A stretch of 39,978 nucleotides of DNA, taken from positions 1-39,978 of the forward strand of contig NZ_AODH01000047.1 in NCBI RefSeq assembly GCF_000525915.1. Reading direction: 5' to 3'. The position numbers were made by a program, and so were the translations under genes. A model generated the notes under the pieces. That model saw nothing but the letters and a program-made list of their open reading frames with translations. It searched no databases and was not told where the DNA came from. Source of the stretch: Brochothrix campestris FSL F6-1037 (GTDB taxonomy: Bacteria > Bacillota > Bacilli > Lactobacillales > Listeriaceae). Each line of letters begins with the position of its first letter. Position 1 is the first letter of the stretch. Positions 8,049 to 16,711 of this stretch are shown here, piece after piece.

Positions 8049-8789
8049 TTACAGTTGTTGTCGTTTAAACAGTAGCAGTGCCGATGCGATGAACAAGACA
8101 ATCAGACCGGTTGTGGATAAAGTGTATTGAGCTTAAATGAGCCTGCGAGCATCTTACTCGCATTATCGGTTAAACAGAGCGGCAGATACTTCGCTAATTT
8201 ATCGAACGAAGCTAACAGCGATAAACTAAAACAACATCACATCCACAAAACTGCCATAGCTACTCCGTAACCATGCGCTGACCATCATCATTAAGGCGAT
8301 TAGGAGCATGCCATACAAGCTAACAGCCCCAAAACTGAGCGACTCATTCGCATAGGTATCCGTCGGAAAGTAATAGCGTAAGAAAAGCCGGTTAATCCCA
8401 AAGGCTAAGAGTAAGGCCACTTCAAAATAGGCAACCATACCAGCGTCTTTTGCAAGGATGACCACTTCCCTCGACAAGCCCTTTGTCACTAAGTTAACTA
8501 AGGTGTCGTGCTTGTATTCGCGAGTGAGCGTTGTTCCTAAAATGAGCGCCAGTGAAAAAATCCCAATAAAATAGAGATTTTGCAAAAAGAGATCATAGGC
8601 ATCGAGTGCTCCCAGCGGTGGTAAATCCACCGCCACGCCTGCTTCTTCACTGACCGACCATTCGGTCAGTTTGAGTACACCCACACCTAAACAACCGCAG
8701 AAGCCAAACAGACCGAGTAGGAGCCAGATGTATTTTGTACGAATCGGTTCTAATAATTCTTTGACTAGAAACGGCCAAAAGACGTTCAT
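8049..8789 (-). pseudogene. ABC transporter permease of cassette 1, two frameshifts
   Basis: The ABC-2-type membrane subunit starts at 8789 (ATGA overlap with the ATPase stop). The first 187 codons read MNVFWPFLVKELLEPIRTKY through FVDVMLF, then stop. The continuation is in another frame (SLLASFDKLAKYLPL) until about 8118, and a third frame supplies TGLIVLFIASALLLFKRQQL to a stop at 8049. One extra base near 8229 and one missing base near 8118 would restore a ~246-residue protein like the permease at 11441-12203. Predicted helices: about 20-40, 72-90, 118-135, 158-175 and the C-terminal one. As written, the product lacks its last ~60 residues. This may be real decay or sequence error. Confidence 0.8.
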
Positions 8790-9698
8790 TGCACCACCTC
8801 CATGAAGATATCTTCGAGTGTTGGTGTCGCAATCGTCAAGGCCGGCATGAACTGAGGATGGCCATGCAACCAGGCTATGACACGGGGGTAGCCGCTCGTA
8901 ATTGTGGCAACGTTAAGACTCACCTGTTCTGATTGCTGTGTCACCACACACCAGTCAGATGCGTCTAGAGCCTCGGCGCAGTCTTTAGCGTTAGTTGTGT
9001 TCGTAAAGTTTAGCACGATTACTTGCGTCTGATAGCGTTCGTATATCGTGCTCAAACGATTGGACAGCGTAATCGCCCCGTTATTAAGCATGATGATACT
9101 ATCACAGACCTGTTCGGCATCACTGAGCAAATGGGTCGACATCACGATAGTCATCTCCTCTTTTAGCGAGGTTAACAATTCATGCACCTCCTTACGACCT
9201 TGGGGATCTAACGCTGAGGTCGGTTCATCACAGAGCAGTAATTTCGGCCGATTGATTAGCGCTTGTGCAATCCCGAGTCGTTGTTTCATTCCCCGCGAAT
9301 AGCTCCGAATTTTTTGCTGACCAACCTGCGCGAGTCCGACCTGTTGCAGTAAACGCTCACATAAGTCCTCCTGTTGTTGGCGTGGCACCTGTGCGATCGC
9401 AGCACAGAGCTTCAGATAGGAGGTGGCGGTCATATACGGATAAAATGACGGCACATCAGGTAAATACCCCACCGTTTGCGACCTGTTCGTCTGACCGTAA
9501 ATGACCCGTTCACCAGCGACATAAATCGCACCTTCTTCGATGGGTAACAGACCTAAAATCAGTTTGAAAGTGGTCGTCTTCCCTGCCCCGTTAGCACCAA
9601 TAAAACCATGGATGCCAGAGCTCGGCACTGTGAACGACAGTTTTTTTTAACAGTTGTTTTTGTTTAAACCCCTTACTAACCTCCTCCAAACACAACAT
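8786..9698 (-). pseudogene. ABC transporter ATP-binding protein of cassette 1, frameshifted in an A8 run
   Basis: This is a YxlF/BcrA-like ATPase. Motifs are intact: Walker A GANGAGKTT, signature YSRGMKQRLGIAQAL, Walker B LLLCDEPTSALDP, and the switch His in MSTHLLSD. The natural start is ATG at 9698 (AAGGGG seven bases upstream, TGATG overlap with the preceding gene), giving MLCLEEVSKGFKQKQLLKK. A run of eight A (about 9644-9651) then shifts the frame. With seven A the protein continues LSFTVPSSGIHGFIGANG as in the paralogue at 12200-13111. An internal start at 9628 would make a protein lacking the first ~24 residues, including the A-loop region. The full length would be ~303 residues. Confidence 0.8.
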
Positions 9699-9922
9699 CA
9701 GTAGTCCCCTTCATCTCTTGCATTCTTTGCACGACGATTGACACCAAAAATGAAATAAAGAATGGGACCAATGATTTGTATGAGGAGGATAATGAGAAGC
9801 CAGCCCCATTTTGGGAGAAAGCGACTGTTTGGCTGTTTCGATGCATGAATAAGAACAAAAGTGAGTAAGGCTAAATTAATCATCGTATAGTACAGCGGAT
9901 ATTTCATAATAAGGTTATACAT
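9698..9922 (-). CDS. Small PLDc_N-domain membrane protein of cassette 1 (YxlE-like)
   Basis: A 74-residue protein with two membrane helices and the PLDc_N signature: KWGWLLIILLIQIIGPILYFIFG followed by a basic tail. This two-helix module occurs alone in small proteins such as Bacillus YxlE, encoded next to the YxlF/YxlG ABC transporter, which is the arrangement here. ATG at 9922 is chosen because AGGAG lies eight bases upstream; the GTG at 9931 abuts AGGAG. Its stop overlaps the ATPase start (TGATG), indicating translational coupling. It is probably an accessory or regulatory subunit of the adjacent transporter. Confidence 0.8.
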   Translation of the reverse strand: MYNLIMKYPLYYTMINLALLTFVLIHASKQPNSRFLPKWGWLLIILLIQIIGPILYFIFGVNRRAKNARDEGDY

Positions 9923-10067
9923 ACATGTCACTCCTGTTCACAAGTTGCGTAATTAGAACTAGCTTAGCGAAAAAACATATTAAAGACATAAAATAGCACT
10001 AAACGGACTATACCTATTTATTTTCAGTCAGTTAAATGTTACTATGAGAAGGTTGTTATATTTCACT

Positions 10068-10074
10068 AAAGGAG
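10068..10074 (+). promoter_or_regulatory. Ribosome binding site of the acetate transporter gene
   Basis: AAAGGAG lies seven bases before ATG 10082. Upstream, TGTTATATT around 10042-10050 could be an extended -10, but I see no convincing -35 box. Confidence 0.55.
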
Positions 10075-10081
10075 ATTTGAA

Positions 10082-10699
10082 ATGAAAAGTATTGAAAAGA
10101 AACACAGCGTGATGGATCCATCAGCAATCGGCCTCTTTAGCCTTGCGATTGTGACACTCGTTGCCTCTTCACAAAAATTAGAATGGACTGAAAATAATGC
10201 AGGAATGATTGCGTGGGCATTAATTCTTGGTGGACTTGGACAAGTCATTGCTGGTATTTATGATGCAAAAATCAACAATGTCTTCGGTGCAACTGCCTTT
10301 TTTGCTTACGGGTTATTCTGGCTTGGCACTGGTTTCACTTGGATGATTCAAGCAGGCGTCTTTGGTCAAAATTTAGCAGCCGACTTTGATGCGAAACAGA
10401 TCGGTTTTGCGTTTATCGGCTACCTTGTCTTTACCTTATTTATGACAATTGGCGCTTTAGAGACGAATAAACTGCTCTTTTTCATCTTCTTCGTCATCAA
10501 TTTCTTATACCTTGGCTTAGCTTTATCGACGCTTGGTATAATGCCTGAACTATTTCATCAACTGGCAGCCTGGGCTGAATTCACCGTGTCAATCTTATCA
10601 TTATATGGCTGTGGTGCTGCTGTTTTAAACGCTCACTTCGGCTTTACCTTTTTACCAATCGGTAAAAAATTTAATATCATCAAACAAACAGAGCAATAA
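10082..10699 (+). CDS. GPR1/FUN34/YaaH (SatP-type) acetate/succinate transporter
   Basis: This 205-residue protein has six predicted membrane helices. The N-terminus carries DPSAIGLFSLA, a variant of the family's NPAPLGL motif before helix 1. Further family features are the Gly-rich GGLGQVIAGIYD after helix 2 and the aromatic FFAYGLFWLGTGFTW in helix 3. Members move acetate or succinate with protons through a hexameric pore. The gene stands alone between the two ABC cassettes and is transcribed opposite to them, so a functional link is unlikely. Confidence 0.88.
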   Translation: MKSIEKKHSVMDPSAIGLFSLAIVTLVASSQKLEWTENNAGMIAWALILGGLGQVIAGIYDAKINNVFGATAFFAYGLFWLGTGFTWMIQAGVFGQNLAADFDAKQIGFAFIGYLVFTLFMTIGALETNKLLFFIFFVINFLYLGLALSTLGIMPELFHQLAAWAEFTVSILSLYGCGAAVLNAHFGFTFLPIGKKFNIIKQTEQ

Positions 10700-10800
10700 G
10701 TTAACTGTACTACAGCTCGCTCTTACTAACGTTTAAATGGTATGATTGTTTAAATTCAAAGTATTAAGAAGTAACTAAAATACAACAAGCAACTAAAACC

Positions 10801-11185
10801 TGAAGCGCCCCCCAAAAGTTAGACCCAAAAGCTAACATTTGGAGGGCGCTATTTTCATGCCCCAAAATACGTTGACTCTGAATTAAAAGCGTAAAAAAGT
10901 GACTTGATGAACAAGGAAGCACAGCACTAGCAAATAACGATGAATTAAACAAGAGCAACAGCTACTAAGATGGCTTATACATAGCAACAATTCAGTGAGG
11001 AAGGTCTAGTTAGAACGCATTCATCAAAAAACATGCTGTTCAATTCAGGCGAGATGCAATAACGTTATATCAAACGAATGAAAGGCTCGATCGTGACTTT
11101 GGCATAGGGTCGCCTGCTTGGTCCAATTCATGAGCTGATTTAATCGCCTTGTTTCTTTCAGTGCTGTTTGCCTCGTTAAACTAAA
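10801..11185 (+). mobile_element. Decayed IS3-family (IS150-like) element, left end and orfA remnant
   Basis: The segment opens with TGAAGCGCCCCCCAAAAG, a typical left end of IS150-group elements, and forms a long hairpin (GCGCCCCCCAAA 10805-10816 with TTTGGAGGGCGC 10838-10849). An orfA start at 10858 (MPQNTLTLN) quickly hits stops. Downstream pieces resemble IS150-type OrfA: MNKEAQH, then ATKMAYT*QQFSEEGLVRTHSSKN, then FGIGSPAWSNS. They are interrupted by several stops and a frame change. No orfB or right end is recognisable, so it cannot move by itself. The family call rests on remembered consensus. Confidence 0.65.
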
Positions 11186-11197
11186 GTTGAACAAAAA

Positions 11198-11221
11198 AAG
11201 AGATGACATCAGTCATCTCTT
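11198..11221 (-). terminator. Terminator reading on the minus strand
   Basis: AAGAGATGAC (11198-11207) pairs with GTCATCTCTT (11212-11221) around a four-base loop. On the minus strand it is followed by a T run. It lies ~220 bases beyond the permease 2 stop and is the first good terminator for the cassette 2 operon. Confidence 0.75.
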
Positions 11222-11440
11222 GCGTGTCTTCCTAGTATTATCTTGCTTTCAAATACCAACAGTAACCTTTGACAGAATAACGATAATTTGAACCTCTCAT
11301 GACTGAAGCCACGAGACGCTTAGAACAGAGCATACTTGCAAGCGGATTTCTTTGCTCACAGCGGTTTCTCTGGTTTACTCAGCTATCTCCTTCGGTTCTA
11401 TGTCAACACTTGTAAGCTTAGAGCTTCTGTCAAACTATTT
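11222..11440. other. Gap with no recognised gene
   Basis: About 220 bases separate the terminator and the permease 2 stop. The longest minus-strand reading ends in KGYCWYLKAR but has no start with a ribosome binding site and resembles nothing I know. It could be eroded mobile DNA, since the IS remnant is adjacent. Confidence 0.4.
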
Positions 11441-12203
11441 TTATGAGCGTCGCTTTATCATTTGTAATCCGCTCACCACGCTGGCACTCATCACTAGCAG
11501 CGTTACAACAAAGATACCGATTCGCTTAATTGCGATGCTGTTACCTAGTATCAGATCAACACCCGCGGTCGCTAAATGCAACGGATTATACTTGTCAATC
11601 ACAGGAAACAACCCGACTACCAACAGTAAACCGAAAAATAGCCCTACACCGATTAGGCTGGCATAGGCCTGTTTAAAACAGGCACCAAATGTAACTAAAA
11701 GTGTAAGTAGTAACACACCAAACAGCCACATCATCAAGAGACTTAAACCGACATGCACCAACGCGGCTGTTTCGAAATAATAAGCGGTATAAAACAGATG
11801 ACCAGTCACTGCCACTAGGTAGGCAATCGACCATAATACGAACACAATGGCATACTTGGCAAGCAGCGCTGCTTGTTTCGTTAAGCCTTTTGTGAGTAAG
11901 TTAAGCAAGGTGCCCTGTTCATACTCTTTTGTCAGACTAGTGCTAAACATCAGCAAGAACAGAATGAGACCCATTTGACCCATATTATTAAAAAACTGTG
12001 CATAGCTATCACTCGCACTAGGTTCCGGTAACGTAATCACCATGCCTTCCGTCGCGACGCTTTTTAAAATTTCGGGCGTGATGAGAGCCATGAGTGGACC
12101 CATTAAGCCGAGGATAAAAAAAAACAATCAGGACGATTAATGTGCGTTTTGTGCGCCACTGCTCCAGCCATTCTTTTTTGAAAAACACCTTAAACCCTCT
12201 CAT
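11441..12203 (-). pseudogene. ABC transporter permease of cassette 2, frameshifted in a T9 run
   Basis: The start at 12203 overlaps the ATPase stop (ATGA) and encodes MRGFKVFFKKEWLEQWRTK followed by a first helix. A run of nine T on the coding strand (12116-12124) then changes frame. With eight T the frame joins FILGLMGPLMALITPEILKS and runs to the stop at 11441, a ~253-residue ABC-2-type permease with six helices. Without correction the first frame ends after 61 codons. A TTG at 12127 could start the remainder. The position, in the first helix within a homopolymer, suits sequence error, slippage-based on/off switching or recent inactivation. Confidence 0.8.
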
Positions 12204-13111
12204 TGTATCACCTCCAAATAAATCTGCTCGAGCTGTGGTTCAACCCGACTAATATCGGGTTGGAGTCCGACTGTTATTAACAGTTGCAACAGCAACGGAT
12301 ACACTTGATCATAAGCGCTCACATTCACTTCAAGTGTCGTTCCCACCTGTTTAATGTTTTTAGCCCAAGCACAGGTAGCCAAAGATTGCCTTAAAGTAGC
12401 AACCGCTTCGTCGGTGTGACAGGCGAGTAACACGGCTTCGGTTTCGTAGTTGGCATATAAGTCGGGCAACGTTCCCGCATACACAATCGTGCCTTGGTGC
12501 ATCATCATCACACTGTCGCAAATTGCCGCGGCATCTTGCAATAAATGCGTGGATAAGACGATGGCCATCTCTCGTTTCAATTCAGTCAATAAGGCGAGCA
12601 CCTCGTGTCGTCCTTTAGGATCAAGTGCGGAGGTGGGTTCATCACAGATGAGTAGTTGCGGTCGTGTCACAAGCGCTTGGGCTATGCCTAAACGTTGTTT
12701 CATCCCACGCGAAAACCCTTGAATTCGCTGGGTTGCCTGTTTCTCCAAGCCGACTTTTTTCAAGAGTGTCTGTGTGGTTTGGTTTCGTTCAGCGGGTGAT
12801 TGACCCGCGAGTTCACCACAGAGCAGTAAATATTCAGCGGCCGTCAGATAACCGTAAAATTGTGGCACATCCGGCAAATAACCGATGGAAGGGGTCATCG
12901 CATTCTGATGCGGTTTTACCCGTTCTCCATTAAAGGTAATCGTCCCTTCATCTGGCGCAAGCAGCCCTAACAGCAACTTCATCGTTGTCGTTTTACCCGC
13001 GCCATTGGCTCCAATTAACCCATGAATCCCTGTGGTTGGAATGGTGAACGTTACGTTTGATAGAACTGTCTTTGTTTTAAAACACTTGCTTAAGCCCACA
13101 ACTTCTAACAT
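12200..13111 (-). CDS. ABC transporter ATP-binding protein of cassette 2 (YxlF/BcrA-like)
   Basis: A complete 303-residue ATPase: Walker A GANGAGKTT (~33-41), signature FSRGMKQRLGIAQAL (~133), Walker B LLICDEPTSALDP (~153), switch His in LSTHLLQD, and a ~90-residue C-terminal extension as in BcrA/YxlF proteins. It should power the adjacent permease for efflux of an antimicrobial peptide, lipid or similar substrate. Its start lies inside the end of the PLDc_N gene (GGCTCATGTTAG) and its stop overlaps the permease start, so the three genes are translationally coupled. It is the intact paralogue of the frameshifted ATPase at 8786-9698. Confidence 0.9.
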   Translation of the reverse strand: MLEVVGLSKCFKTKTVLSNVTFTIPTTGIHGLIGANGAGKTTTMKLLLGLLAPDEGTITFNGERVKPHQNAMTPSIGYLPDVPQFYGYLTAAEYLLLCGELAGQSPAERNQTTQTLLKKVGLEKQATQRIQGFSRGMKQRLGIAQALVTRPQLLICDEPTSALDPKGRHEVLALLTELKREMAIVLSTHLLQDAAAICDSVMMMHQGTIVYAGTLPDLYANYETEAVLLACHTDEAVATLRQSLATCAWAKNIKQVGTTLEVNVSAYDQVYPLLLQLLITVGLQPDISRVEPQLEQIYLEVIQ

Positions 13112-13314
13112 GAGCCACCTTCTTTTTTACCGATTAAGAAGTACACAATCGGACCGATGAAATTGATGAAAACAATCACCACTACCCAAGCCCATTTTGG
13201 CAACCCACGAACAGCTGGTTGCTTATACAAATGCACTAAGGCACTCACCATCAAGACGAGTTGGGCGATAAAAAACGGAATTAACAGTGCTTGATATTGC
13301 ATTAAGAGAGCCAT
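13105..13314 (-). CDS. Small PLDc_N-domain membrane protein of cassette 2 (YxlE-like)
   Basis: A 69-residue protein with two helices: about residues 9-28, then KWAWVVVIVFINFIGPIVYF (~40-59) with a basic GKKEG end. This is the PLDc_N module, the same as at 9698-9922. GGAGG lies eight bases before ATG 13314, inside the last codons of the XRE regulator gene, whose stop is only three bases away. It is thus part of the operon regulator - PLDc_N - ATPase - permease. Most likely it helps control or stabilise the transporter, but no function is known for this module alone. Confidence 0.82.
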   Translation of the reverse strand: MALLMQYQALLIPFFIAQLVLMVSALVHLYKQPAVRGLPKWAWVVVIVFINFIGPIVYFLIGKKEGGSC

Positions 13315-13317
13315 TAT

Positions 13318-14427
13318 TTATTCCTCCACTTTCTGTTTTAATTGGGAAATCAACTGCTGATAATCAGCACGGTGTGCAAGCGTATCGAACGGTGACTGCA
13401 GGACCGTCTCGAGTAAACTCGCCTTAATCACGGCGGAATCACGAGGAACCTGTGTCCCTAAATCCAAGGTTGTCAACCAGTCGCTAATACCATCAAAAAA
13501 GTCATTCCCTTGTAGTTCCAAAGGAAAATGCATGGTTTCGACCAGTGCCACGTATTTTTGCAGTGCCGCTAACGCGTCGTCGGTCGCTTCAAGACGAACG
13601 TACGATTGGGCAGCTGTTACATAGATTGGCAGCATAATGGCAGGATGCATCTCGTTCAGTCCGAATGTGGCGCTCACCGCTTCAACGGTCGTCACTGTTC
13701 GCTTCACTTTAGCACGGTCGCTTGCAGCTAATGTTAGCATGGTTGGCACAAGGCCAATAAAATTGAGGATGTACTGATAGGCACTTACTTGTATCGTTTC
13801 GTAGGCTTCCTCGGTCTGACCTAAACGCAATTGGGCATTCGCCTTGATAATTTCGACCGGTAAAATCAGACGATGATTCGGTTTAATAAGCGCTAAGGCT
13901 GTTGCGGGTTCACCTAAAGCCATCGCACAATAGCTTAACATCATTTCAGTTTGTTGTAAGAGTGCTACCTCTGTCGTATGCTTTTCAACGCGTTCGAATA
14001 ACTGCTGTGCTTGCATAATCATCTGCTGTTGCTCAGTAGGTTCGCTTGCCAACGGCGCATGATTGACGATTAAAATGCCGAGTTGGAGCAACAACGGCAT
14101 ACAACCGTAATAGTTGCTAATCGTTTGTTGCACAGCAGCCATCACCTGCTGTAATGGTTCTGTGGCAAACTGGCGGCAATAGGTACGATAGAGCGTTTGA
14201 ATCTCGACTTGGCTCAGTTGTGGGTCAAATCCAAGCAAGGCATCAATTGTGACACCAAAATAATTGGCTAATGTTGGTAATAATGTTATATCGGGAAGGG
14301 ATTGACCGGTTTCCCATTTGGAAACGGCTCCTTTTGTGACTGCCATCGCAGCAGCCAACTGCCCCTGTGATAGTCCCTGTTTTTTACGATGCGTTTTAAT
14401 GATTGTTCCGCAGCGAAATTGCTCCAT
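13318..14427 (-). CDS. XRE-family regulator with long helical C-terminal domain
   Basis: A protein of ~369 residues. Residues ~6-65 form an HTH_3 domain (IIKTHRKKQGLSQGQLAAAM, then VTKGAVSKWETGQSLPDITLL). The remaining ~300 residues are Ala/Leu/Gln-rich and helical, resembling TPR-like sensor domains of Rgg/PlcR-type or Mga-spy-like regulators, with no enzymatic motif. ATG at 14427 is chosen because AGGAGG lies eight bases upstream; GTG at 14436 overlaps that site. As the first gene of the cassette 2 operon it probably autoregulates it, perhaps in response to a peptide or the transported compound. That sensing role is inference. Confidence 0.87.
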   Translation of the reverse strand: MEQFRCGTIIKTHRKKQGLSQGQLAAAMAVTKGAVSKWETGQSLPDITLLPTLANYFGVTIDALLGFDPQLSQVEIQTLYRTYCRQFATEPLQQVMAAVQQTISNYYGCMPLLLQLGILIVNHAPLASEPTEQQQMIMQAQQLFERVEKHTTEVALLQQTEMMLSYCAMALGEPATALALIKPNHRLILPVEIIKANAQLRLGQTEEAYETIQVSAYQYILNFIGLVPTMLTLAASDRAKVKRTVTTVEAVSATFGLNEMHPAIMLPIYVTAAQSYVRLEATDDALAALQKYVALVETMHFPLELQGNDFFDGISDWLTTLDLGTQVPRDSAVIKASLLETVLQSPFDTLAHRADYQQLISQLKQKVEE

Positions 14428-14447
14428 CACACTCACCTCCTTCTTTA

Positions 14448-14515
14448 ATTATAAGGGAAGGTGACGGAATATCAAACGAGTTGAAGTATACTAAGTAGAT
14501 AAAAGTATCCTTCGA
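14448..14515 (-). promoter_or_regulatory. Promoter and candidate operator of the XRE-ABC operon
   Basis: On the minus strand TTTGAT (14471-14476), a 17-bp spacer and TATAAT (14448-14453) lie just before the ribosome site, so the leader is very short. Immediately upstream, TTGAAGTATAC (14481-14491) and GTATCCTTCGA (14505-14515) form an imperfect inverted repeat with a 13-base gap. This is a plausible binding site for the XRE protein encoded by the first gene. Confidence 0.5.
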
Positions 14516-14537
14516 GTATATTTTGTCACCGATTTGT

Positions 14538-14580
14538 CAGTTGAATCTCACTCATCCTGTCTCTGCTTCGAATTCAACTG
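14538..14580. repeat. Hairpin in the gap between the XRE gene and deoD
   Basis: CAGTTGAAT (14538-14546) and ATTCAACTG (14572-14580) form a 9-bp perfect stem with a 25-base loop. It has no T run on either side. The rest of 14516-14640 holds no gene that I can support. Confidence 0.45.
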
Positions 14581-14646
14581 TACGTTGTTATTTATCAACC
14601 GGACGTTGTGTAACTATCGAAACACTTGTCACCCTTCGCTAGCAAA

Positions 14647-14692
14647 AAACAGCACTGACGACTCGAACGAACTCGAGTTGACAGTGCTGTTT
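14647..14692 (-). terminator. Terminator of deoD and its upstream operon
   Basis: AAACAGCACTG (14647-14657) pairs with CAGTGCTGTTT (14682-14692), and an inner ACTCGA/TCGAGT stem completes a long hairpin. On the minus strand it ends in a T run. It lies ~40 bases after the deoD stop. Confidence 0.88.
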
Positions 14693-14729
14693 AGTTTGTG
14701 GCTGTTCGAAACGGTTTCAGCCGCTTTTG

Positions 14730-15437
14730 TTAAAATTCGACGGCTGTATCTAACGCGATTTTCATCATATCGACAAAGGTTGTTTGGCGTTCTTCAGAGG
14801 TTGTGTCCTCGTCTAGGAAGATGTGGTCGCTGACGGTCAGGATTGCTAAGGCACGGCAATTGTACTGGGCAGCTAACGTATAAAGTGCTGCCGCTTCCAT
14901 TTCAATGCCAAGAACTCCATAATCAGCTAATTGTTGTTTATCCAATTGTGCGTTGTAAAAACGATCAGCCGAGAAAATATTACCCACACGGACGTTTAAG
15001 CCGGCTTCCTTCGCTTTTTGGTAGGAAGTGTACAGTAAGTCAAAGTCGGCGACTGGCGCAAAGTCAACGCCACGTGAGAACGTGTTACGATTGATTTGTG
15101 AATCAGTCGATGCCGCTTGTGCTAACACAACGTCACGGACATGTACATCGGTTGATAGGGCACCCATCGTACCGACACGAATTAAGTTTTTAACGCCATA
15201 TTCCATCATTAACTCATTCGCATAGATTGAAATTGATGGAATCCCCATGCCTGATCCTTGAACAGATACACGTTTACCCTTGTATGTGCCGGTATAACCA
15301 AACATATTACGCACGCTATTGTATTGCACAACATCTTCTAAAAATGTGTCGGCAATGTATTTGGCACGTAACGGATCTCCTGGTAATAAAACTGTTTCAG
15401 CAATTTCACCTTGTTTTGCTTCGATATGAATACTCAT
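14730..15437 (-). CDS. deoD: Purine-nucleoside phosphorylase, DeoD type
   Basis: The 235-residue enzyme cleaves purine (deoxy)nucleosides with phosphate to base and (deoxy)ribose-1-phosphate in the cytoplasm, as a hexamer. Key segments: [13 protein letters not shown] (phosphate-binding Arg), [38 protein letters not shown] (ribose-binding Met-Glu), and ILTVSDH with the catalytic Asp. Start ATG 15437 has GGAGG eight bases upstream; an in-frame ATG at 15452 lies before that site. It follows yozE on the same strand with ~40 bases between and is the last gene before a strong terminator. It works in purine salvage alongside xpt at 30949. Confidence 0.95.
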   Translation of the reverse strand: MSIHIEAKQGEIAETVLLPGDPLRAKYIADTFLEDVVQYNSVRNMFGYTGTYKGKRVSVQGSGMGIPSISIYANELMMEYGVKNLIRVGTMGALSTDVHVRDVVLAQAASTDSQINRNTFSRGVDFAPVADFDLLYTSYQKAKEAGLNVRVGNIFSADRFYNAQLDKQQLADYGVLGIEMEAAALYTLAAQYNCRALAILTVSDHIFLDEDTTSEERQTTFVDMMKIALDTAVEF

Positions 15438-15475
15438 CTGTATAACCTCCAAAGTTTAGTTGTTGTAGCTCAAAG

Positions 15476-15706
15476 CTACTTGTTTTTATGTTCATCTAAA
15501 ATGTATTGGTCCCAAATTTCATCAAACAAGCTCAGTGACTCGATGTAATCAACCTCTGTTTCGAGGTAGTCACTGACGTTGTGGTAATTTTTTTCTTGCT
15601 TCGGAAAAGCGTGATCGCGAAAGGCTGCATTAGCAAACTCGGTTGCAGCGTCTTTTTTAATTGGATCTCGATAAGTCATTAAATAATGATAAAATGTGCG
15701 TGCCAT
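15476..15706 (-). CDS. yozE: YozE family SAM-like protein (UPF0346)
   Basis: A 76-residue acidic/aromatic protein starting [15 protein letters not shown], with [19 protein letters not shown] and a Asp/Glu-rich helix, matching the YozE SAM-like fold family of Firmicutes at its usual length (~70-75). Its function is unknown. TAGGAGT lies five bases before ATG. It sits 15 bases after msrB, the order also found in Bacillus and Listeria relatives (msrA-msrB-yozE), so it belongs to this operon. Confidence 0.88.
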   Translation of the reverse strand: MARTFYHYLMTYRDPIKKDAATEFANAAFRDHAFPKQEKNYHNVSDYLETEVDYIESLSLFDEIWDQYILDEHKNK

Positions 15707-15721
15707 CTCTTACTCCTATCT

Positions 15722-16165
15722 TTACTCACTCAAAAACGCTTGTTTATAAGCGGAATAACCTTTTTGTTCTAACTCGTCAAACGGAATAAACTGTAAGGCT
15801 GCCCCATTAATACAGTAGCGTAAACCACCAGCTGCCTGCGGACCATCAGGAAAAACATGGCCTAAATGCGAATCAGCTGTATGCGAACGCACTTCGACAC
15901 GACGCATACCTAAACTATCATCCATTTTTTCAGTCACCTCAGCCTTGTTGATTGGTTGAGTGAAACTTGGCCACCCACACCCCGCATCATATTGATGTAA
16001 GGTTGAAAAAAGTGGCTCGCCTGAGACGATATCGACATAAATACCAGGCGTTTTCACCTGATTGTAGTCATGTGTAAACGGTCGTTCGGTGCCTGCATTC
16101 TGTGTCACTTCACGTTGTAAGGGTGTTAACTGTTGGAGACGTTGTGCTTTTTGTTGTTCATCCAT
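15722..16165 (-). CDS. msrB: Peptide-methionine (R)-S-oxide reductase MsrB
   Basis: The 147-residue enzyme reduces the R epimer of methionine sulfoxide in proteins. The catalytic Cys is in [11 protein letters not shown], and other family marks are [30 protein letters not shown] and the N-terminal [18 protein letters not shown]. The paired CXXC zinc sites of some MsrB proteins are absent, which is common in this group. The recycling Cys is not obvious apart from the Cys in GCGW. It starts two bases after msrA, so the two are co-translated and together cover both sulfoxide epimers. Confidence 0.95.
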   Translation of the reverse strand: MDEQQKAQRLQQLTPLQREVTQNAGTERPFTHDYNQVKTPGIYVDIVSGEPLFSTLHQYDAGCGWPSFTQPINKAEVTEKMDDSLGMRRVEVRSHTADSHLGHVFPDGPQAAGGLRYCINGAALQFIPFDELEQKGYSAYKQAFLSE

Positions 16166-16167
16166 TA

Positions 16168-16698
16168 TTAACCCTCCCAGTTTTGTTGAATAAAGGCGAC
16201 GCGTCCACTGCCAATATGTGATTGTTGATAGCGAACCGGATTCTTTTTATGGAAATCTTGATGATAATCTTCGGCAGCATAAAAGGGTTCAGCTGGTAAG
16301 ATTGCCGTTACAATCTCTTTCTTAAAACGGCGACTTGCTTGTAAGGCCACTTTTGACTGCTCAGCCGCAAGCTGTTGTTGCTCTGAATGGAAGAAAATCG
16401 CTGGACGGTAGCTATCGCCTCGGTCAGCAAATTGGCCCATTGCATCGGTTGGATCAGTTTGTTGCCAATATACTTCGAGTAGCTGTTCGTATGAAAACAG
16501 CGTTGGATCAAACGTTATTTGTACCGCTTCGGTATGTCCTGTTGTTTGTGAACAGACTTGCTCGTAGGTTGGGTTAACCACATGGCCCCCTGTATAACCC
16601 GAAACGACTTGTTCAATCCCTGGTTGGTTTTCAAATGGTTCAACCATGCACCAAAAACACCCGCCAGCAAATGTTGCAACTTCTAATTGTGCTCCCAT
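16168..16698 (-). CDS. msrA: Peptide-methionine (S)-S-oxide reductase MsrA
   Basis: The 176-residue enzyme reduces the S epimer of methionine sulfoxide. The active-site motif [11 protein letters not shown] (residues ~12-22) contains the catalytic Cys in the standard GCFWC context. [31 protein letters not shown] and [10 protein letters not shown] are the expected conserved blocks. ATG at 16698 has AAGGGGG eight bases upstream. It belongs to the run degV-ypmR-ypmS-msrA-msrB-yozE with gaps of 2-15 bases. Confidence 0.95.
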   Translation of the reverse strand: MGAQLEVATFAGGCFWCMVEPFENQPGIEQVVSGYTGGHVVNPTYEQVCSQTTGHTEAVQITFDPTLFSYEQLLEVYWQQTDPTDAMGQFADRGDSYRPAIFFHSEQQQLAAEQSKVALQASRRFKKEIVTAILPAEPFYAAEDYHQDFHKKNPVRYQQSHIGSGRVAFIQQNWEG

Positions 16699-16711
16699 CC
16701 CTTATTCCCCC

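Noticed and set aside
9048-9504. Plus-strand frames opposite the ABC ATPase genes (also 12450-12933)
   Set aside because: Shadow frames of the strongly biased ATPase coding sequence; no ribosome sites.
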